Shown here in pieces: positions 1 through 9,701 of a DNA stretch of 64,000 nucleotides (position 1 is its first letter; each line of letters begins with the position of its first letter). A model generated the notes under the pieces. The model did not search any database. It was not told the origin of the DNA and saw only the letters and a list, made by a program, of their open reading frames with translations. Source of the stretch: Acidobacteria bacterium RIFCSPLOWO2_12_FULL_66_21 (lineage in GTDB: Bacteria; Acidobacteriota; Vicinamibacteria; Vicinamibacterales; 2-12-FULL-66-21); NCBI GenBank assembly GCA_001767455.1, contig MELC01000060.1:87484-151483 (forward strand). The letters are read 5' to 3'. The translations under genes and the position numbers were made by a program.

Positions 1-2610
1 GGCGTCGGCTTGTTCCTGATGCTTCGCCGCCGCTGGGTGATCTGGCGGCCCGCCGTCGCCTGGGGCGTGGTCGTCGGACTGATGCAGGCGCTGGCGGCCG
101 TGAACGAATGGCCGTTGATGTGGATGTCCTACGACACGGCGCTTCCGAGGGCGACCTTCCTCACACAGCAGATCGCGATCGTCATCGCCACGTTCCTCGG
201 CTTCGCGGTGTTCTTCGGCCTGTCGTTCATGGCGGCGGAGACGCTGACGCGGCGCGCGTTCGGATCGCACCCGCAGCTCTGGCGCGTGTGGGGCCGGCAA
301 CCCGGCAGCTCCGTCTCGATCCTCGGCCGCACGGCCGGCGGGTACCTGCTCGTGTCGGCGTTCTTCGCGTACGACGTCGTCCTGTACCTGGTGGCGACGC
401 GCGCGTTCGGCTGGTGGGCGCCCTCCGAAGCGCTTCTTCACCCCGACGTCCTGGCCGCGCACGTGCCGTGGTTCTCGGCGATCGCCAATTCGTTCCAGGC
501 GGGCTTCTGGGAGGAGTCGCTCTTCCGAGCGGTGCCGCTCGCCGGCGCGGCCCTCATCGGCGATCGGTTCGGCAAGCGGCGCTTGTTCCTCGTGCTCGGG
601 TTCATCGTGCAGGCGGTGATCTTCGGCGCCGGTCATGCGCCGTACCCGACGCAGCCGTCCTACGCGAGACCGGTCGAGCTGATCCTGCCATCCATCGGCT
701 TCGGGCTCCTCTACCTCTATTTCGGCCTGCTGCCGGGAATCATCCTGCACTTCACGTTTGACGTCGTCTGGTTCGCGCTGCCCATCTTCGTGGCGAAGGC
801 GCCGGGGATCTGGATCCAGCAGGTGATGGTCGTGCTCGTCACGCTCGTGCCGCTGTGGATTGTCCTCTCGCGCAGGCTGCAGATTGGACGGTGGACCGAG
901 CTGTCCTCCGGCGATCGCAACGCGGCGTGGCAGCCGCCGGCGGCGCCCGAGCGTACCGAATCGACGGCGGCGATCGCGCGACACGCCCTCAGCCCCCGTG
1001 CCCGCACCGCCTGGCTGGCGATTGGCGCCATCAGCCTGATCGGCTGCGCGTACGGCACGCTCGCGAGCCGCGACCGTGGCAGGCTCACGATTTCGCGCAC
1101 GCAGGCCGCGGATATCGCGCGCCACGCGCTCGAGGCGCGCGGCGTGACGCTCGGGCCGCAATGGCGCGTGTTGCCCGTGCCCGACAATGGAGAGGGTGGC
1201 CCGAACGAGTTCGTGTCGGATACGGCCGGCGAGGCCCGCCGGACCGAGCTCGTCGGGTCGTATCTGCCGAAGCAGCGCTGGGTTGTGCACGTCAGGACGT
1301 TCGAAGGGGACGTTGCCGCGCGCGCCGAGGAGTGGGAGATTGCCGTGCGCGACACCGGTGAGGCGCGCATCCTCCAGCACAGGCTGCCGGAAGATCGTCC
1401 CGGCGCGACGCTCGACGAGAACGCCGCGCGTGCCGCGGCGGTCGCGGCGCTGCGAGACCGCACAGGCCTCGATCTCGCGCGAGGCCAGGCGCGCGAGATT
1501 TCGGCCAAGCCGTCAAAGCTCAAGGCGCGCACCGACTGGGTCTTCACGTTCGTGGACGTGACGGTTCCCGCGCTGCCGAAGGGCGAGCCGCGAATCGAGA
1601 TCCACATCGCGGGTGATGAAGCCGCGGGCGTGGGGCGCTTCGTCCACGTTCCCGAGGACTGGGAGCGCCTGCAACGCGCGGCGGTCACGCGCGCCGTCGT
1701 GCTTCAGATCGTCAGCGGCCTCGTGTTCGGCGGCCTGTTCGTGACGGTCGCCGTGCTCGGCGTCATCTCCTGGAGCCGCCGCCGGTACGCGCCGCGGCTC
1801 TTCCTGATCGCCGCGGCAACGATTCTGATCGTGTCGGTCACCAGTGCCGTCAACGAATGGCCGGGAATCATGGCGGCGCTCCAGACCGCGCTCCCGCTGC
1901 AACTGCAGGTCGGGGGACTCATCGGTCTCGGCCTCGTCGGTGTGGTCATCACCGCGTCACTCGCCGGCCTGGCGATCGGCGCGCTGCCGGTCCGGCTCGC
2001 GGGGACGGGCGCGTCGAATGACAACGACGTGCTGCGCTTCGGCCTCGTCGCCGGTGTGTTCGGGGCCGCGGTGATGATGGCCGCCAACGCGCTGCGCACT
2101 CCAGCATGGGCGAGCGCGCCGTGGGTCGATCCGCTCGGCACGTTCGTCCCCTTTGTCGAGGTCGCGCTTGGACCGCTCGCGGCATTCCTCATGCGCATGG
2201 CGCTCGTCCTCAGCATTCTGGTGTTCGTTGAAGTGGCGACGGCGGGGTGGACGCGCCGCCGCGCGCTCGGCGCCCTCGTGCTCGCGCTCGTCGGCTTCCT
2301 CGGGGCCGGCGCGCCCGTGGGACTGCACGTGGCCCCGTGGGTTGCCGGCGGGGCCGTGACCGCGGCCGGCCTGCTGCTGCTCTACTTCTCGCTGCTGCGC
2401 GCGGATCTCACGATGACGCCGATGGCGATTGGGACGATGATGGCGATCGCCGAACTTGCGCGCGGCGCCCAGCGGCCGTTTCCCGGGGCGCTTGCCGGAT
2501 CGGCCGTGGCGGCCGCGCTCGTCCTGGTGCTGGGATGGTGGTGGACGCACGCGCTCCGCCGCGCGCGCGCGACGGTCAGTGCGACAGTCGCAGCGGAGGT
2601 GACTCCCTAG
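1..2610 (+). CDS. CPBP-type intramembrane protease-like polytopic membrane protein (5' partial)
   Basis: The reading frame is open to the first base of the window, and the first residues look like the end of a membrane helix, so the N-terminus lies outside. Counting from the TTG at base 10 there are 866 residues. An EESLFR motif lies near residues 168-173, with a histidine at 209 and an H-F-T-F-D motif at 247-251; these match the three conserved motifs of CPBP (Abi) intramembrane metalloproteases. After that domain come a soluble stretch (about 350-560, PepSY-like in character) and a second block of helices. The sequence AVNEWP occurs near residue 31 and again near 614 in similar helix settings, which suggests internal duplication, but the second half lacks the protease motifs. 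The family is known for peptide cleavage inside membranes; the substrate here is unknown. Confidence 0.8.
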   Translation, partial: GVGLFLMLRRRWVIWRPAVAWGVVVGLMQALAAVNEWPLMWMSYDTALPRATFLTQQIAIVIATFLGFAVFFGLSFMAAETLTRRAFGSHPQLWRVWGRQPGSSVSILGRTAGGYLLVSAFFAYDVVLYLVATRAFGWWAPSEALLHPDVLAAHVPWFSAIANSFQAGFWEESLFRAVPLAGAALIGDRFGKRRLFLVLGFIVQAVIFGAGHAPYPTQPSYARPVELILPSIGFGLLYLYFGLLPGIILHFTFDVVWFALPIFVAKAPGIWIQQVMVVLVTLVPLWIVLSRRLQIGRWTELSSGDRNAAWQPPAAPERTESTAAIARHALSPRARTAWLAIGAISLIGCAYGTLASRDRGRLTISRTQAADIARHALEARGVTLGPQWRVLPVPDNGEGGPNEFVSDTAGEARRTELVGSYLPKQRWVVHVRTFEGDVAARAEEWEIAVRDTGEARILQHRLPEDRPGATLDENAARAAAVAALRDRTGLDLARGQAREISAKPSKLKARTDWVFTFVDVTVPALPKGEPRIEIHIAGDEAAGVGRFVHVPEDWERLQRAAVTRAVVLQIVSGLVFGGLFVTVAVLGVISWSRRRYAPRLFLIAAATILIVSVTSAVNEWPGIMAALQTALPLQLQVGGLIGLGLVGVVITASLAGLAIGALPVRLAGTGASNDNDVLRFGLVAGVFGAAVMMAANALRTPAWASAPWVDPLGTFVPFVEVALGPLAAFLMRMALVLSILVFVEVATAGWTRRRALGALVLALVGFLGAGAPVGLHVAPWVAGGAVTAAGLLLLYFSLLRADLTMTPMAIGTMMAIAELARGAQRPFPGALAGSAVAAALVLVLGWWWTHALRRARATVSATVAAEVTP

Positions 2611-2626
2611 CGGGCGGCGCCGAAGT

Positions 2627-2658
2627 TCGAGCGCCGAGCCCCGAGCGCCGAGCGCCGG
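2627..2658. repeat. Heptamer repeat (cgagcgc/cgagccc)
   Basis: Four imperfect 7-bp units in the gap between two convergent genes. This is one of the locus-specific period-7 arrays found through the window. Confidence 0.7.
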
Positions 2659-2664
2659 CTTCAC

Positions 2665-3396
2665 TCATCGTGCGAACGTCCGATAGTTCGCCCGCGTGAT
2701 CCGGACCTCGGCGACCTCGCTCGGACCGCCGAGCACGCGCCCGGGCACGCCATTGATCGTGTAAGAGAACGCCGCCGCGTTGCCGATGCGCAGGGCGATC
2801 TCGTCGCGCGCCTCGAGCTTGGTCTCCTCGCCGGCGAGCAGCGCGCGATACAGAATGCGCTGGCCATCGGCCGTCGCCGCGACCCACACCGCGTCGGACG
2901 GACGGATATCCAGTAACAAGGTCTCCGGTTCCCGGACGGTACCGGACTGACTCGCCGGAACCATGCCTGCCGCCGCGACGCCACCTGTGCCGACGGCGCC
3001 ACTCTCCGCGGCGCCCGGCGCCGGGCGGTGACGGCTTGCGGCGACAGCCGCGGCCAGCACGAGCACAGCCGCCGCCGAGACGAGGCCGCGCGGGAGGTGG
3101 AAGCCCGACAGCGGGAACGCCGGCCGCTCGATCCGCGGCTCGAATTCCGGCTCCGGTTCCATCGCGGCCATCTCGTCGTCGAACTCCTGGACAATCTCAT
3201 CCGGCGGGAGGCCGACTTCCCGGGCGTAGCTCCGCAGGAACGCGCGCGTGAAAAAAGTGCCGGGGAGCTGCCCGAAGTCGCCGCGCTCGAGGGCGCTCAA
3301 CAGCGCGACTTTGATCTTGGTTATCGCGGAAATCTGCTCGAGAGACAGTCCCGCGCGTTCCCGCGCCACCCGCAACCGATCGGATACGTCGGCCAT
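2665..3396 (-). CDS. RodZ-like helix-turn-helix membrane protein
   Basis: A 243-residue protein. Residues about 4-75 form a helix-turn-helix domain of the RodZ/Xre type (LEQISAITKI, ALERGDFGQLPG, FLRSYAREVGL), where the LPG and R-x-Y-A features are typical of RodZ. An acidic linker, one predicted membrane helix (about 105-125, rich in A/V/L) and a C-terminal beta-rich domain (DUF4115-like, with VWVAATADG) follow. RodZ family proteins link the cell-shape actin MreB to the envelope; this role is inferred from architecture only. I chose the ATG at 3396 rather than the GTG three codons upstream; neither has a clear Shine-Dalgarno sequence. The gene is divergent from the TonB-dependent receptor. 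Confidence 0.75.
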   Translation of the reverse strand: MADVSDRLRVARERAGLSLEQISAITKIKVALLSALERGDFGQLPGTFFTRAFLRSYAREVGLPPDEIVQEFDDEMAAMEPEPEFEPRIERPAFPLSGFHLPRGLVSAAAVLVLAAAVAASRHRPAPGAAESGAVGTGGVAAAGMVPASQSGTVREPETLLLDIRPSDAVWVAATADGQRILYRALLAGEETKLEARDEIALRIGNAAAFSYTINGVPGRVLGGPSEVAEVRITRANYRTFAR

Positions 3397-3517
3397 AACG
3401 ACCACGTATTGTGCAAGTTAGGGACCATGGGGGTCTGGTCGGGGTAAATAGCTGCTGCGTGCTTCGTAACTCAGCCGTTACCGAGTCGGACATTGTACAC
3501 TTCGCCACATCCGTGCC

Positions 3518-6463
3518 TTGACCCTGACATTCGCACTCTTGCGCCGTTTCGCGCGAGCGTGGCTCACGATCGCGCTGCTTGCCGCCGCGGCGCCGGCCGT
3601 GTGGGCGCAGCCGTCCTCTGCCGCGGGTGTCGCCGGCCGCGTCATCGATCCTTCAGGGCATGCGCTCGAGGGCGTCGTCGTCGCCGCGATGGATGGCGCC
3701 GGCGTTCAACGGTGCCGCGCGCTCACGGCGGACGATGGAAGCTACACGCTGGCGCCGCTCGCGCCCGGCGAGTACGTCGCGACCTTCGCGCTCGCCGGAT
3801 TCCGCGAGCAGCGGCACGTCGTCCGCGTCACGGACGCGCGCGTGGCGCCGCTGAACGTTGCGCTGGCGCTCGCCGCGATTCCCTCGGTCGTGAACGTTGT
3901 CGCCGCTCCGGACCGCAACGATCCGGAACAGACGATCCCCGAGGGGATCGTCTACGACGCGTCCGGCCTGGACCTGATGCCGCCGCACGGATCACACGCC
4001 GCGCGCATCACCATGGCGCCCGGCGTGACGGCCAATGGCCCCGGCGGCGCGATCAGCATCTCCGGCGGGCTCTCGTACGGCAACCTGTTCCTGCTCGACG
4101 GCCTGGTGATCAACGAGAACCTGCGCGGACAGGCGCGGCCGTTCCTCATCCAGGACGCCACGGCGGAGACGCGCGTCGCGACCTCTGCCGTCACGGCGGA
4201 CTACGGGCGGTTCCAGGGAGGCGTGGTCAATACGATCACGAAGTCAGGGACCAACGTGCTCAGCGGATCGGTGCGCGCCGGATTCAGCAACGACCGATGG
4301 CGCGCGCTGACGCCGTTCCGCGGGGACGCCACGGTGAACCATCGCATGCCGTCGGTGCAGGTCACAGCAGGCGGGCCGGTGCGCCTCAACCGCATGTGGC
4401 TTTTCGCAGCGGCGGAACTGGAGCAGTTCGAGCAGAACCGCACGCTGGCGTACACGCGGACGAACTACACGTCGGGACAGACGGAGCGGCGCGTCGAGGC
4501 CAAGCTCACCTGGGCGATCTCGGCGCGGCAGACCGCGCGCGCGCTTCTCTATCGGATCGACACGCGGCGGACGAATGCCAGCGACGGCGTCGTCCTGGAA
4601 CGCGCGACTTTCTACGACAGCACGTCACCGGAAGCGCTTGCGGGCGTCACATACACCGCGACGATCGGCCGCGGGCTGCTCTTCGAGGCGCAGTACTCGA
4701 ACCGCCAGTTGACCATCGACGGCATCGGCTCGCGTGACACCACGCTCACCGGCGGGACGCCCGTCTGGGATCGCTCGCGATCGGACGCGCGGTTCAACTC
4801 GCCGGCCGGGTGCGCGGTGTGTGACGGCGCCACGGACGAACGCGACAACCAGAACGTGCGGGCCAAGGCGGCCTACACGCTCGCGACCCGCCGCCGCGGC
4901 ACGCACGAGATGTCGGCCGGCCTCGACGGATTCCAGGAGACGCGCCGCAACGACTCGTACCAGACCGGCAGCGGCTTCCGGGTGCGGGCAACACGCTCGA
5001 ACATCACGAGCGGCAGCGTCACGCCCGTGTTCCTGCCGGATCGCACGACGTGGATCTACTGGATGCCGATCCTCCAGGCGGCGCGGGGCAACGACCTGCG
5101 CACGGCGTCCGTCTTCGTCAGCGACACGTGGCGCATCAGTCCGCACCTCACCGCCCGCGCCGGTGCGCGATTCGACTATACCCGCGCCCGCGACAGCCTC
5201 CGTGCGCCGGTCGTCCGCAACGGCGAGGTGAGCCCGCGCGCCGGGGTCGTGTGGGACGTGCGAAAGAACGGACGCCTGCTGCTCAACGCCGGAGCGGCGC
5301 GCTACGTATCGTCGATCACCACGAATGTCGCTGACGCCGCGTCGCCGGCCGGACGTCCGTCGACGTACGTCTACGACTACCTGGGTCCCGCGATCAACGC
5401 GGATCCGAAAGGACCGCAGCTCACGTCGACGGATGCCCTGGCAGCGGTCTTCAACTGGTTCAACGCGAATGGCGGAACGGGCCGCGCGCCGCGCAGCGCG
5501 CCCAGCATCCCGGGCGTGACCACGAAGATCGACCGGGGGCTCGAGCCGCCCGACGCGCGCGAGGCGACGGCCGGGGTGACCATCGGCGTCGGCCAGTCGG
5601 GTTGGCTCAAGGTGGAGGGCATCTACCGCACGTTCGGAAATTTCTATGCGCGTCAGCGGGACCTGTCCACGGGGCGCATCACCGATCAATCGGGGCGCAG
5701 TTACGACCTGCTGATCGTGACGAACACGAACGCGGTGACCCGCACCTACAGGGCTGTCAATGCGCAGGTCTCGACGCGGATTGCGAAGCGGGGGCGGATC
5801 TCGATCGCCTATACGCTCTCGGCGGCGCGTGGCAGCTACGACGGGGAGACCACGAACATCGGCCCCGACACGGCGGCCTACACGGATTACCCCGAGTACC
5901 GATCGCCCTCGTGGAGCAGTCCGGCGGGATGGCTCGCGGTCGACCAGCGCCACAAGCTGCGCGCGACGACGACGTGGGACCTTCCCCTTGCCCCGTCACT
6001 CGGCCGCCTGACGCTCGGTCTTGTGCAGCGGTACGACAGCGGCCGGCCGTGGAGTGCGGTCGGCAACGTCAATCCGAAGTCGTTCGTGGCGAACCCGGGC
6101 TACCTGACTCCCCCGACCTCGGTGCCGTATTTCTTCAGCCCGCGAGGGGCGTATCGCACCGCCGCGACCGCGAGCACCGACCTGTCGGTCAGTTGGAGCC
6201 GGCGTGTGCCGCGCACGAAGCGCGCGCAGATTTACGGGCGTGCGCTGCTCATCAATGCCTTCAACCGGTCGGCCGTCGTGAACGTGGGTAGAACCGTGCT
6301 CACCCGCAACGACAGCGCCACCTATCAGCTCTTCAATCCGTTCACCGACACGCCGATCGCAGGCGTGCACTACGGGTTCGGTTCGGATTTCGGTCGCCCG
6401 CGAACGCCCGGCGACTACCAGCCGCCGCGCGAGTTCACATTCTCGCTCGGCCTGCGCTTCTAA
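3518..6463 (+). CDS. TonB-dependent receptor with carboxypeptidase-regulatory-like domain (Oar/SusC-like)
   Basis: A 981-residue outer-membrane receptor. It starts with a signal peptide (TTG start, cleavage probably after AVWA near residue 30), then a carboxypeptidase-regulatory-like beta-sandwich (about 35-110; GRVIDPSGHALEGVVV, DDGSYTLAPLAPGEY). A plug domain (about 125-230) and a long beta-barrel follow, ending in the aromatic C-terminus GLRF typical of outer-membrane barrels. This architecture is that of the Oar-like TonB-dependent transporters that are abundant in Acidobacteriota and import oligosaccharides, peptides or metal complexes. The ligand cannot be read from the sequence. It stands alone, with no adjacent SusD-like gene. 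Confidence 0.88.
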   Translation: MTLTFALLRRFARAWLTIALLAAAAPAVWAQPSSAAGVAGRVIDPSGHALEGVVVAAMDGAGVQRCRALTADDGSYTLAPLAPGEYVATFALAGFREQRHVVRVTDARVAPLNVALALAAIPSVVNVVAAPDRNDPEQTIPEGIVYDASGLDLMPPHGSHAARITMAPGVTANGPGGAISISGGLSYGNLFLLDGLVINENLRGQARPFLIQDATAETRVATSAVTADYGRFQGGVVNTITKSGTNVLSGSVRAGFSNDRWRALTPFRGDATVNHRMPSVQVTAGGPVRLNRMWLFAAAELEQFEQNRTLAYTRTNYTSGQTERRVEAKLTWAISARQTARALLYRIDTRRTNASDGVVLERATFYDSTSPEALAGVTYTATIGRGLLFEAQYSNRQLTIDGIGSRDTTLTGGTPVWDRSRSDARFNSPAGCAVCDGATDERDNQNVRAKAAYTLATRRRGTHEMSAGLDGFQETRRNDSYQTGSGFRVRATRSNITSGSVTPVFLPDRTTWIYWMPILQAARGNDLRTASVFVSDTWRISPHLTARAGARFDYTRARDSLRAPVVRNGEVSPRAGVVWDVRKNGRLLLNAGAARYVSSITTNVADAASPAGRPSTYVYDYLGPAINADPKGPQLTSTDALAAVFNWFNANGGTGRAPRSAPSIPGVTTKIDRGLEPPDAREATAGVTIGVGQSGWLKVEGIYRTFGNFYARQRDLSTGRITDQSGRSYDLLIVTNTNAVTRTYRAVNAQVSTRIAKRGRISIAYTLSAARGSYDGETTNIGPDTAAYTDYPEYRSPSWSSPAGWLAVDQRHKLRATTTWDLPLAPSLGRLTLGLVQRYDSGRPWSAVGNVNPKSFVANPGYLTPPTSVPYFFSPRGAYRTAATASTDLSVSWSRRVPRTKRAQIYGRALLINAFNRSAVVNVGRTVLTRNDSATYQLFNPFTDTPIAGVHYGFGSDFGRPRTPGDYQPPREFTFSLGLRF

Positions 6464-6468
6464 CGCGC

Positions 6469-7146
6469 TCAGAACCGCCAGACCGCGCGTGCCCCGAACC
6501 CGAGTTCGCGATATCTGTCCCCAACGCGCGCCGGGCCGCCGTAGACGAACCGGACTTCCGGCGCGAGGCTGAGATGGTCCGTCAGCGCAACGGTCACATC
6601 CGAGCCGAGCAGGAGTCCGCCGCGCGTTCGCGACGCCGACGAGTCCACGAGGGTTCGTGCCGCGTCCGCCGGGTCGATGCCGTCGGGAACCGTCAGGAGC
6701 GTGTAGGTGGACGTCTGCCGATACCGGCGCCCGGACGCTCCTGCGCGCACCGCCACCATCACCCGCCGGCTGGCCTCTCCGCGGGCCACGAACGCAGCGG
6801 ACCACCCGGTGCCTGGCGTATACCCAAGGGTGCGCCGGGCGGTGGGCGCCAGCCGTTCGATTTCCTCGCGGGTCGCGCCGTATGGCGCAAATGAAGTGAA
6901 CCAGCCCTGGTAACTTCGCTCGAACCCACTTGACGCGCGGGTGAGCTCGGCTTCCACACCGTATGAGCTGGAGATGTCGACCCGCGCCGCGGCCCCGACC
7001 ACCACCGTCATGCCGCCGGCGCCGCCTTCGAGGAAGACTTTGTCCACCCGGACGACCGGACCGATTTCGAAGCGGGATGCAGGCTGGGCGAGCGCAGTGC
7101 CAGCCGAGACGAGCACGATGACCGCGATGGCGACAATGGTTCGCAT
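6469..7146 (-). CDS. Putative outer-membrane beta-barrel protein, exported
   Basis: A 225-residue protein whose start is fixed by an ATG at 7146 preceded by a strong GAGGTGAGG ribosome-binding site. The signal peptide is MRTIVAIAVIVLVSAG... with cleavage after ALA. The rest alternates short polar turns and amphipathic strands, and the protein ends in AVWRF, a typical C-terminal aromatic signature for insertion by the BAM complex. No enzymatic motif is visible. It is convergent with the TonB-dependent receptor and may be its neighbour only by position. The specific function is unknown. Confidence 0.7.
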   Translation of the reverse strand: MRTIVAIAVIVLVSAGTALAQPASRFEIGPVVRVDKVFLEGGAGGMTVVVGAAARVDISSSYGVEAELTRASSGFERSYQGWFTSFAPYGATREEIERLAPTARRTLGYTPGTGWSAAFVARGEASRRVMVAVRAGASGRRYRQTSTYTLLTVPDGIDPADAARTLVDSSASRTRGGLLLGSDVTVALTDHLSLAPEVRFVYGGPARVGDRYRELGFGARAVWRF

Positions 7147-7535
7147 GGCCTCACCTCTACTGGTAAGGCGCGGTCCGCCTGCGATTGGGCTCAGAACGTG
7201 CTGATCACCGACGAAGGTGCTTGCGCTGTGGCGCGGGCGGGCGTTCCGATCGGGGCGACCTTGAGCCGCGTGACCCCCTACAGAGGGTAAAGCGCGCCCG
7301 CAGCGTGACCGCCGCGTTGGGTTGGGGACCCAACGCGGATCGCGATCGACGGTGTGGAGGACGCGCTTTTCCACGCGAGCGAAGCGGGAGCCCCGATCGG
7401 AATGCCCGCCCGACGGCCGAGGATCGCGAGGCAGCCCTGAAGGGCTGCGCAACAGGAGTGCTGGGAGGCGACCGGGCGTTCCGAGCGCAGAGCGCGCAGT
7501 CCCGAGCGCCGAGCGCGCCGCCTTCGCGCTTCGCG
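7147..7535. other. Intergenic region with palindromic repeat
   Basis: There is no convincing gene in these 389 bases. A copy of the palindrome GGCAGCCCTGAAGGGCTGC followed by GCAAC lies at 7430-7453. A period-7 stretch (gagcgca / gagcgcc type) and a REP-like GCCTTCGCGCTTCGCGC hairpin lie at 7493-7550. Confidence 0.6.
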
Positions 7536-9701
7536 CTACGGCGCGCCAGGCTTGAGTATTTCGAACGGAATGGCGGGAAGCGTGCCGAGGACAATGCGGC
7601 GGCGCCGGGGCGGCGGCTGTTGACCGGCCGGCGGCACGCGCTCGCCGGAGATCGTCACGATCAGGTTGCCCTTCAATCCCGTTTTCGCCTTCGCCGCATC
7701 CGCGCGCAGCACGAACGTCGCGCCCCCGTCCTCCAGCGCGACGTCGCCAAGTGTGATGCCGTCGGGCGGGTCGCTCAACTCGAACTGCAGATGTTCGAAT
7801 GCGCGATAGCCGGGGGGCAGGGCGACCTTGATCGGCACGGACGCGCCCTGCTTCAGCGCGGCGCGCTCCGGCGCGATCCGCAGCGCCGCCCTCAGCCCGC
7901 CGCGGGCGACGATCGCGACGCGCAGCGCGTCGGCCTGCACGAGATGGCGGTAGGCAAACGCCTGCATCATGTCGTCGGCGGGCGTGGCGCGGCGGACGAG
8001 ATCCTTGCCGCGGATCGTGGCGCGTCCCTGGAGTGCAATGGGCACCGGCGGTCGCATGACGTTGGGCCCGGGCACGGGCGGCACAGTCAGCGTGACCCGC
8101 ACGCGATCCTGCCCCCCCGGCAACACGCCTCCCGCCAGCCTGAATCCCCCTGGCGCGCCGTCGAGCGACAACGCGATATCGCCGTCGAACCCGTCGTCGC
8201 GTCGCGCGTACACGGTCATCGGAATCGTGGTGCCGCCGATCGCATTGATGGTGGACGGCGTCACCCAGAGAGCGAAGTCAGGCGCCGGCGGACCGATGCG
8301 CAGCCGATACGCGTACTCCGGACCACTTTTTCGCTGCACGTCCCACAGCCGCACGAAATACGTTCCCGTCGCGGGGAGCGTCGCCATCACCAGCGAGTCG
8401 GCCTGGTGCGTCAGGAGCCCGAATCCCTTGTCGTCGTGATCGTCGTTGAACGCGACGCGGCGTCCCGCGGCGTCGACGAGCTCCAGCGCGGAATCCACGG
8501 GAGAGTCGAGGCGGCGCGCGTGCACCTCCGCGACGATCGCATTCCCCGCACGCCCCTCGAAGCTGAAGACGTCGTGATCCGCGGCCTGCTGGATGCGGCC
8601 GTCCACGACAATCGGCAGGCGCACCTTCTGCGCCTCCCTGGCGGAGTTGTTCGGCTCGCGCTCGGCAACGCCGGCCCGATCCGCCGCACCTGGCTCCATC
8701 GTCCTCGTGTTCTCCCGGCGCGGAAGCGCGCCGCCAACGACCGGCCGCTCGCCTATGGCGATGCGGTAGACGAAGTCCTCGCGCCCGCGGTACAGCGCAT
8801 CGCGAATTTCAAGGACGTACTCGCCGTCCGCGGGGATTTCACACTGAAGGACCGGGTCGGGACGGTAACGGTCGTCGTCCTGGTACGCGATCTCCTTGCC
8901 GTTGCCATCGAACAGGGCCACCGTCGACTGGAACCAGCCTGGAACGGCGTCCGCAAGATAGGGGATCAGATCCCGTGCGCTGACGGCGGCCACCAGGCGC
9001 TGGCCCTTGCGGGCCATGAAACGGTAGCGATCCACGTCGCCAGGCATGTACTGCGGTCCTTGCCTGAGCGGGAACCTCACGCGATCGATGTCTCCCGGAA
9101 TGACGCGGCCGTTCACGACGGCGGGAATCGTGATGCCCAGCTCCGCGTCGGCCTTGGTGTTCTTCACGTCGAGCTCGCGGAATTCGGAGAGCTCGCCGAC
9201 CACGAACACGAGAGGATTGGTGAGGCCGAGCGGCGTCGCGAGCCGCAGCGACCGCGCGCCGGGCTCCGCCGACACGTCGATGGCCACATCAATCGTGACG
9301 AACTCCGAGAGCACCGGCGCCGCATTCCGTCGCACTGAGTCGCCGACGCGATCGCGAATCTCGATCATCTCCTTGCGCGCGGCGGGGTCGGCCGGGGTCT
9401 TCTGCAGCGCCTGGAGCTTGTCGCGCAGCTCCATGATCTGGCGCTGGTTCAGCGGCTTGTCGTGCGCGACGACGCTCGCCTGGACGCCAGGACCCGAAAC
9501 CAGCACACCGCTCACGCCGTCGAGGAACTGTCCGCCGACTTTCACCTGCACGCGGGTGCCGCGCTGGCCGCCGGCAGGGTACACGTATCCTGCGTGCGGG
9601 ACGTTCTGCTGCTGGCCGCTGACCGCCGCGACGAGCGACAGCACGGCCCCGAGCCGCGCCGCAACACGCACCTGCCGTGTGTGCAAGGATGGTCCCCGCA
9701 T
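7536..9701 (-). CDS. Exported PPC-domain (pre-peptidase C-terminal domain) protein
   Basis: A 721-residue exported protein. The start ATG at 9701 shares its A with the TAA stop of the upstream DUF1501 gene (TAATG), so it is translationally coupled. After a signal peptide ending near VSGQQ there is an IPT/TIG-like strand region (YPAGGQRGTRVQVKV), a helical insert, and then at least two PPC-type beta-sandwich domains, one marked by EREPNNSAREAQ and by GTYFVRLWD. PPC domains normally sit behind proteases or cell-surface enzymes and mediate binding. No catalytic domain is present here. In planctomycete and acidobacterial genomes this gene type accompanies DUF1501 and DUF1553 proteins, as it does here; the biochemical role is not established. 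Confidence 0.8.
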   Translation of the reverse strand: MRGPSLHTRQVRVAARLGAVLSLVAAVSGQQQNVPHAGYVYPAGGQRGTRVQVKVGGQFLDGVSGVLVSGPGVQASVVAHDKPLNQRQIMELRDKLQALQKTPADPAARKEMIEIRDRVGDSVRRNAAPVLSEFVTIDVAIDVSAEPGARSLRLATPLGLTNPLVFVVGELSEFRELDVKNTKADAELGITIPAVVNGRVIPGDIDRVRFPLRQGPQYMPGDVDRYRFMARKGQRLVAAVSARDLIPYLADAVPGWFQSTVALFDGNGKEIAYQDDDRYRPDPVLQCEIPADGEYVLEIRDALYRGREDFVYRIAIGERPVVGGALPRRENTRTMEPGAADRAGVAEREPNNSAREAQKVRLPIVVDGRIQQAADHDVFSFEGRAGNAIVAEVHARRLDSPVDSALELVDAAGRRVAFNDDHDDKGFGLLTHQADSLVMATLPATGTYFVRLWDVQRKSGPEYAYRLRIGPPAPDFALWVTPSTINAIGGTTIPMTVYARRDDGFDGDIALSLDGAPGGFRLAGGVLPGGQDRVRVTLTVPPVPGPNVMRPPVPIALQGRATIRGKDLVRRATPADDMMQAFAYRHLVQADALRVAIVARGGLRAALRIAPERAALKQGASVPIKVALPPGYRAFEHLQFELSDPPDGITLGDVALEDGGATFVLRADAAKAKTGLKGNLIVTISGERVPPAGQQPPPRRRRIVLGTLPAIPFEILKPGAP

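Noticed and set aside
7185..9338. Plus-strand frame of 717 codons opposite the PPC-domain gene
   Set aside because: No motif or start signal; the antisense strand encodes a coherent exported protein coupled to DUF1501.
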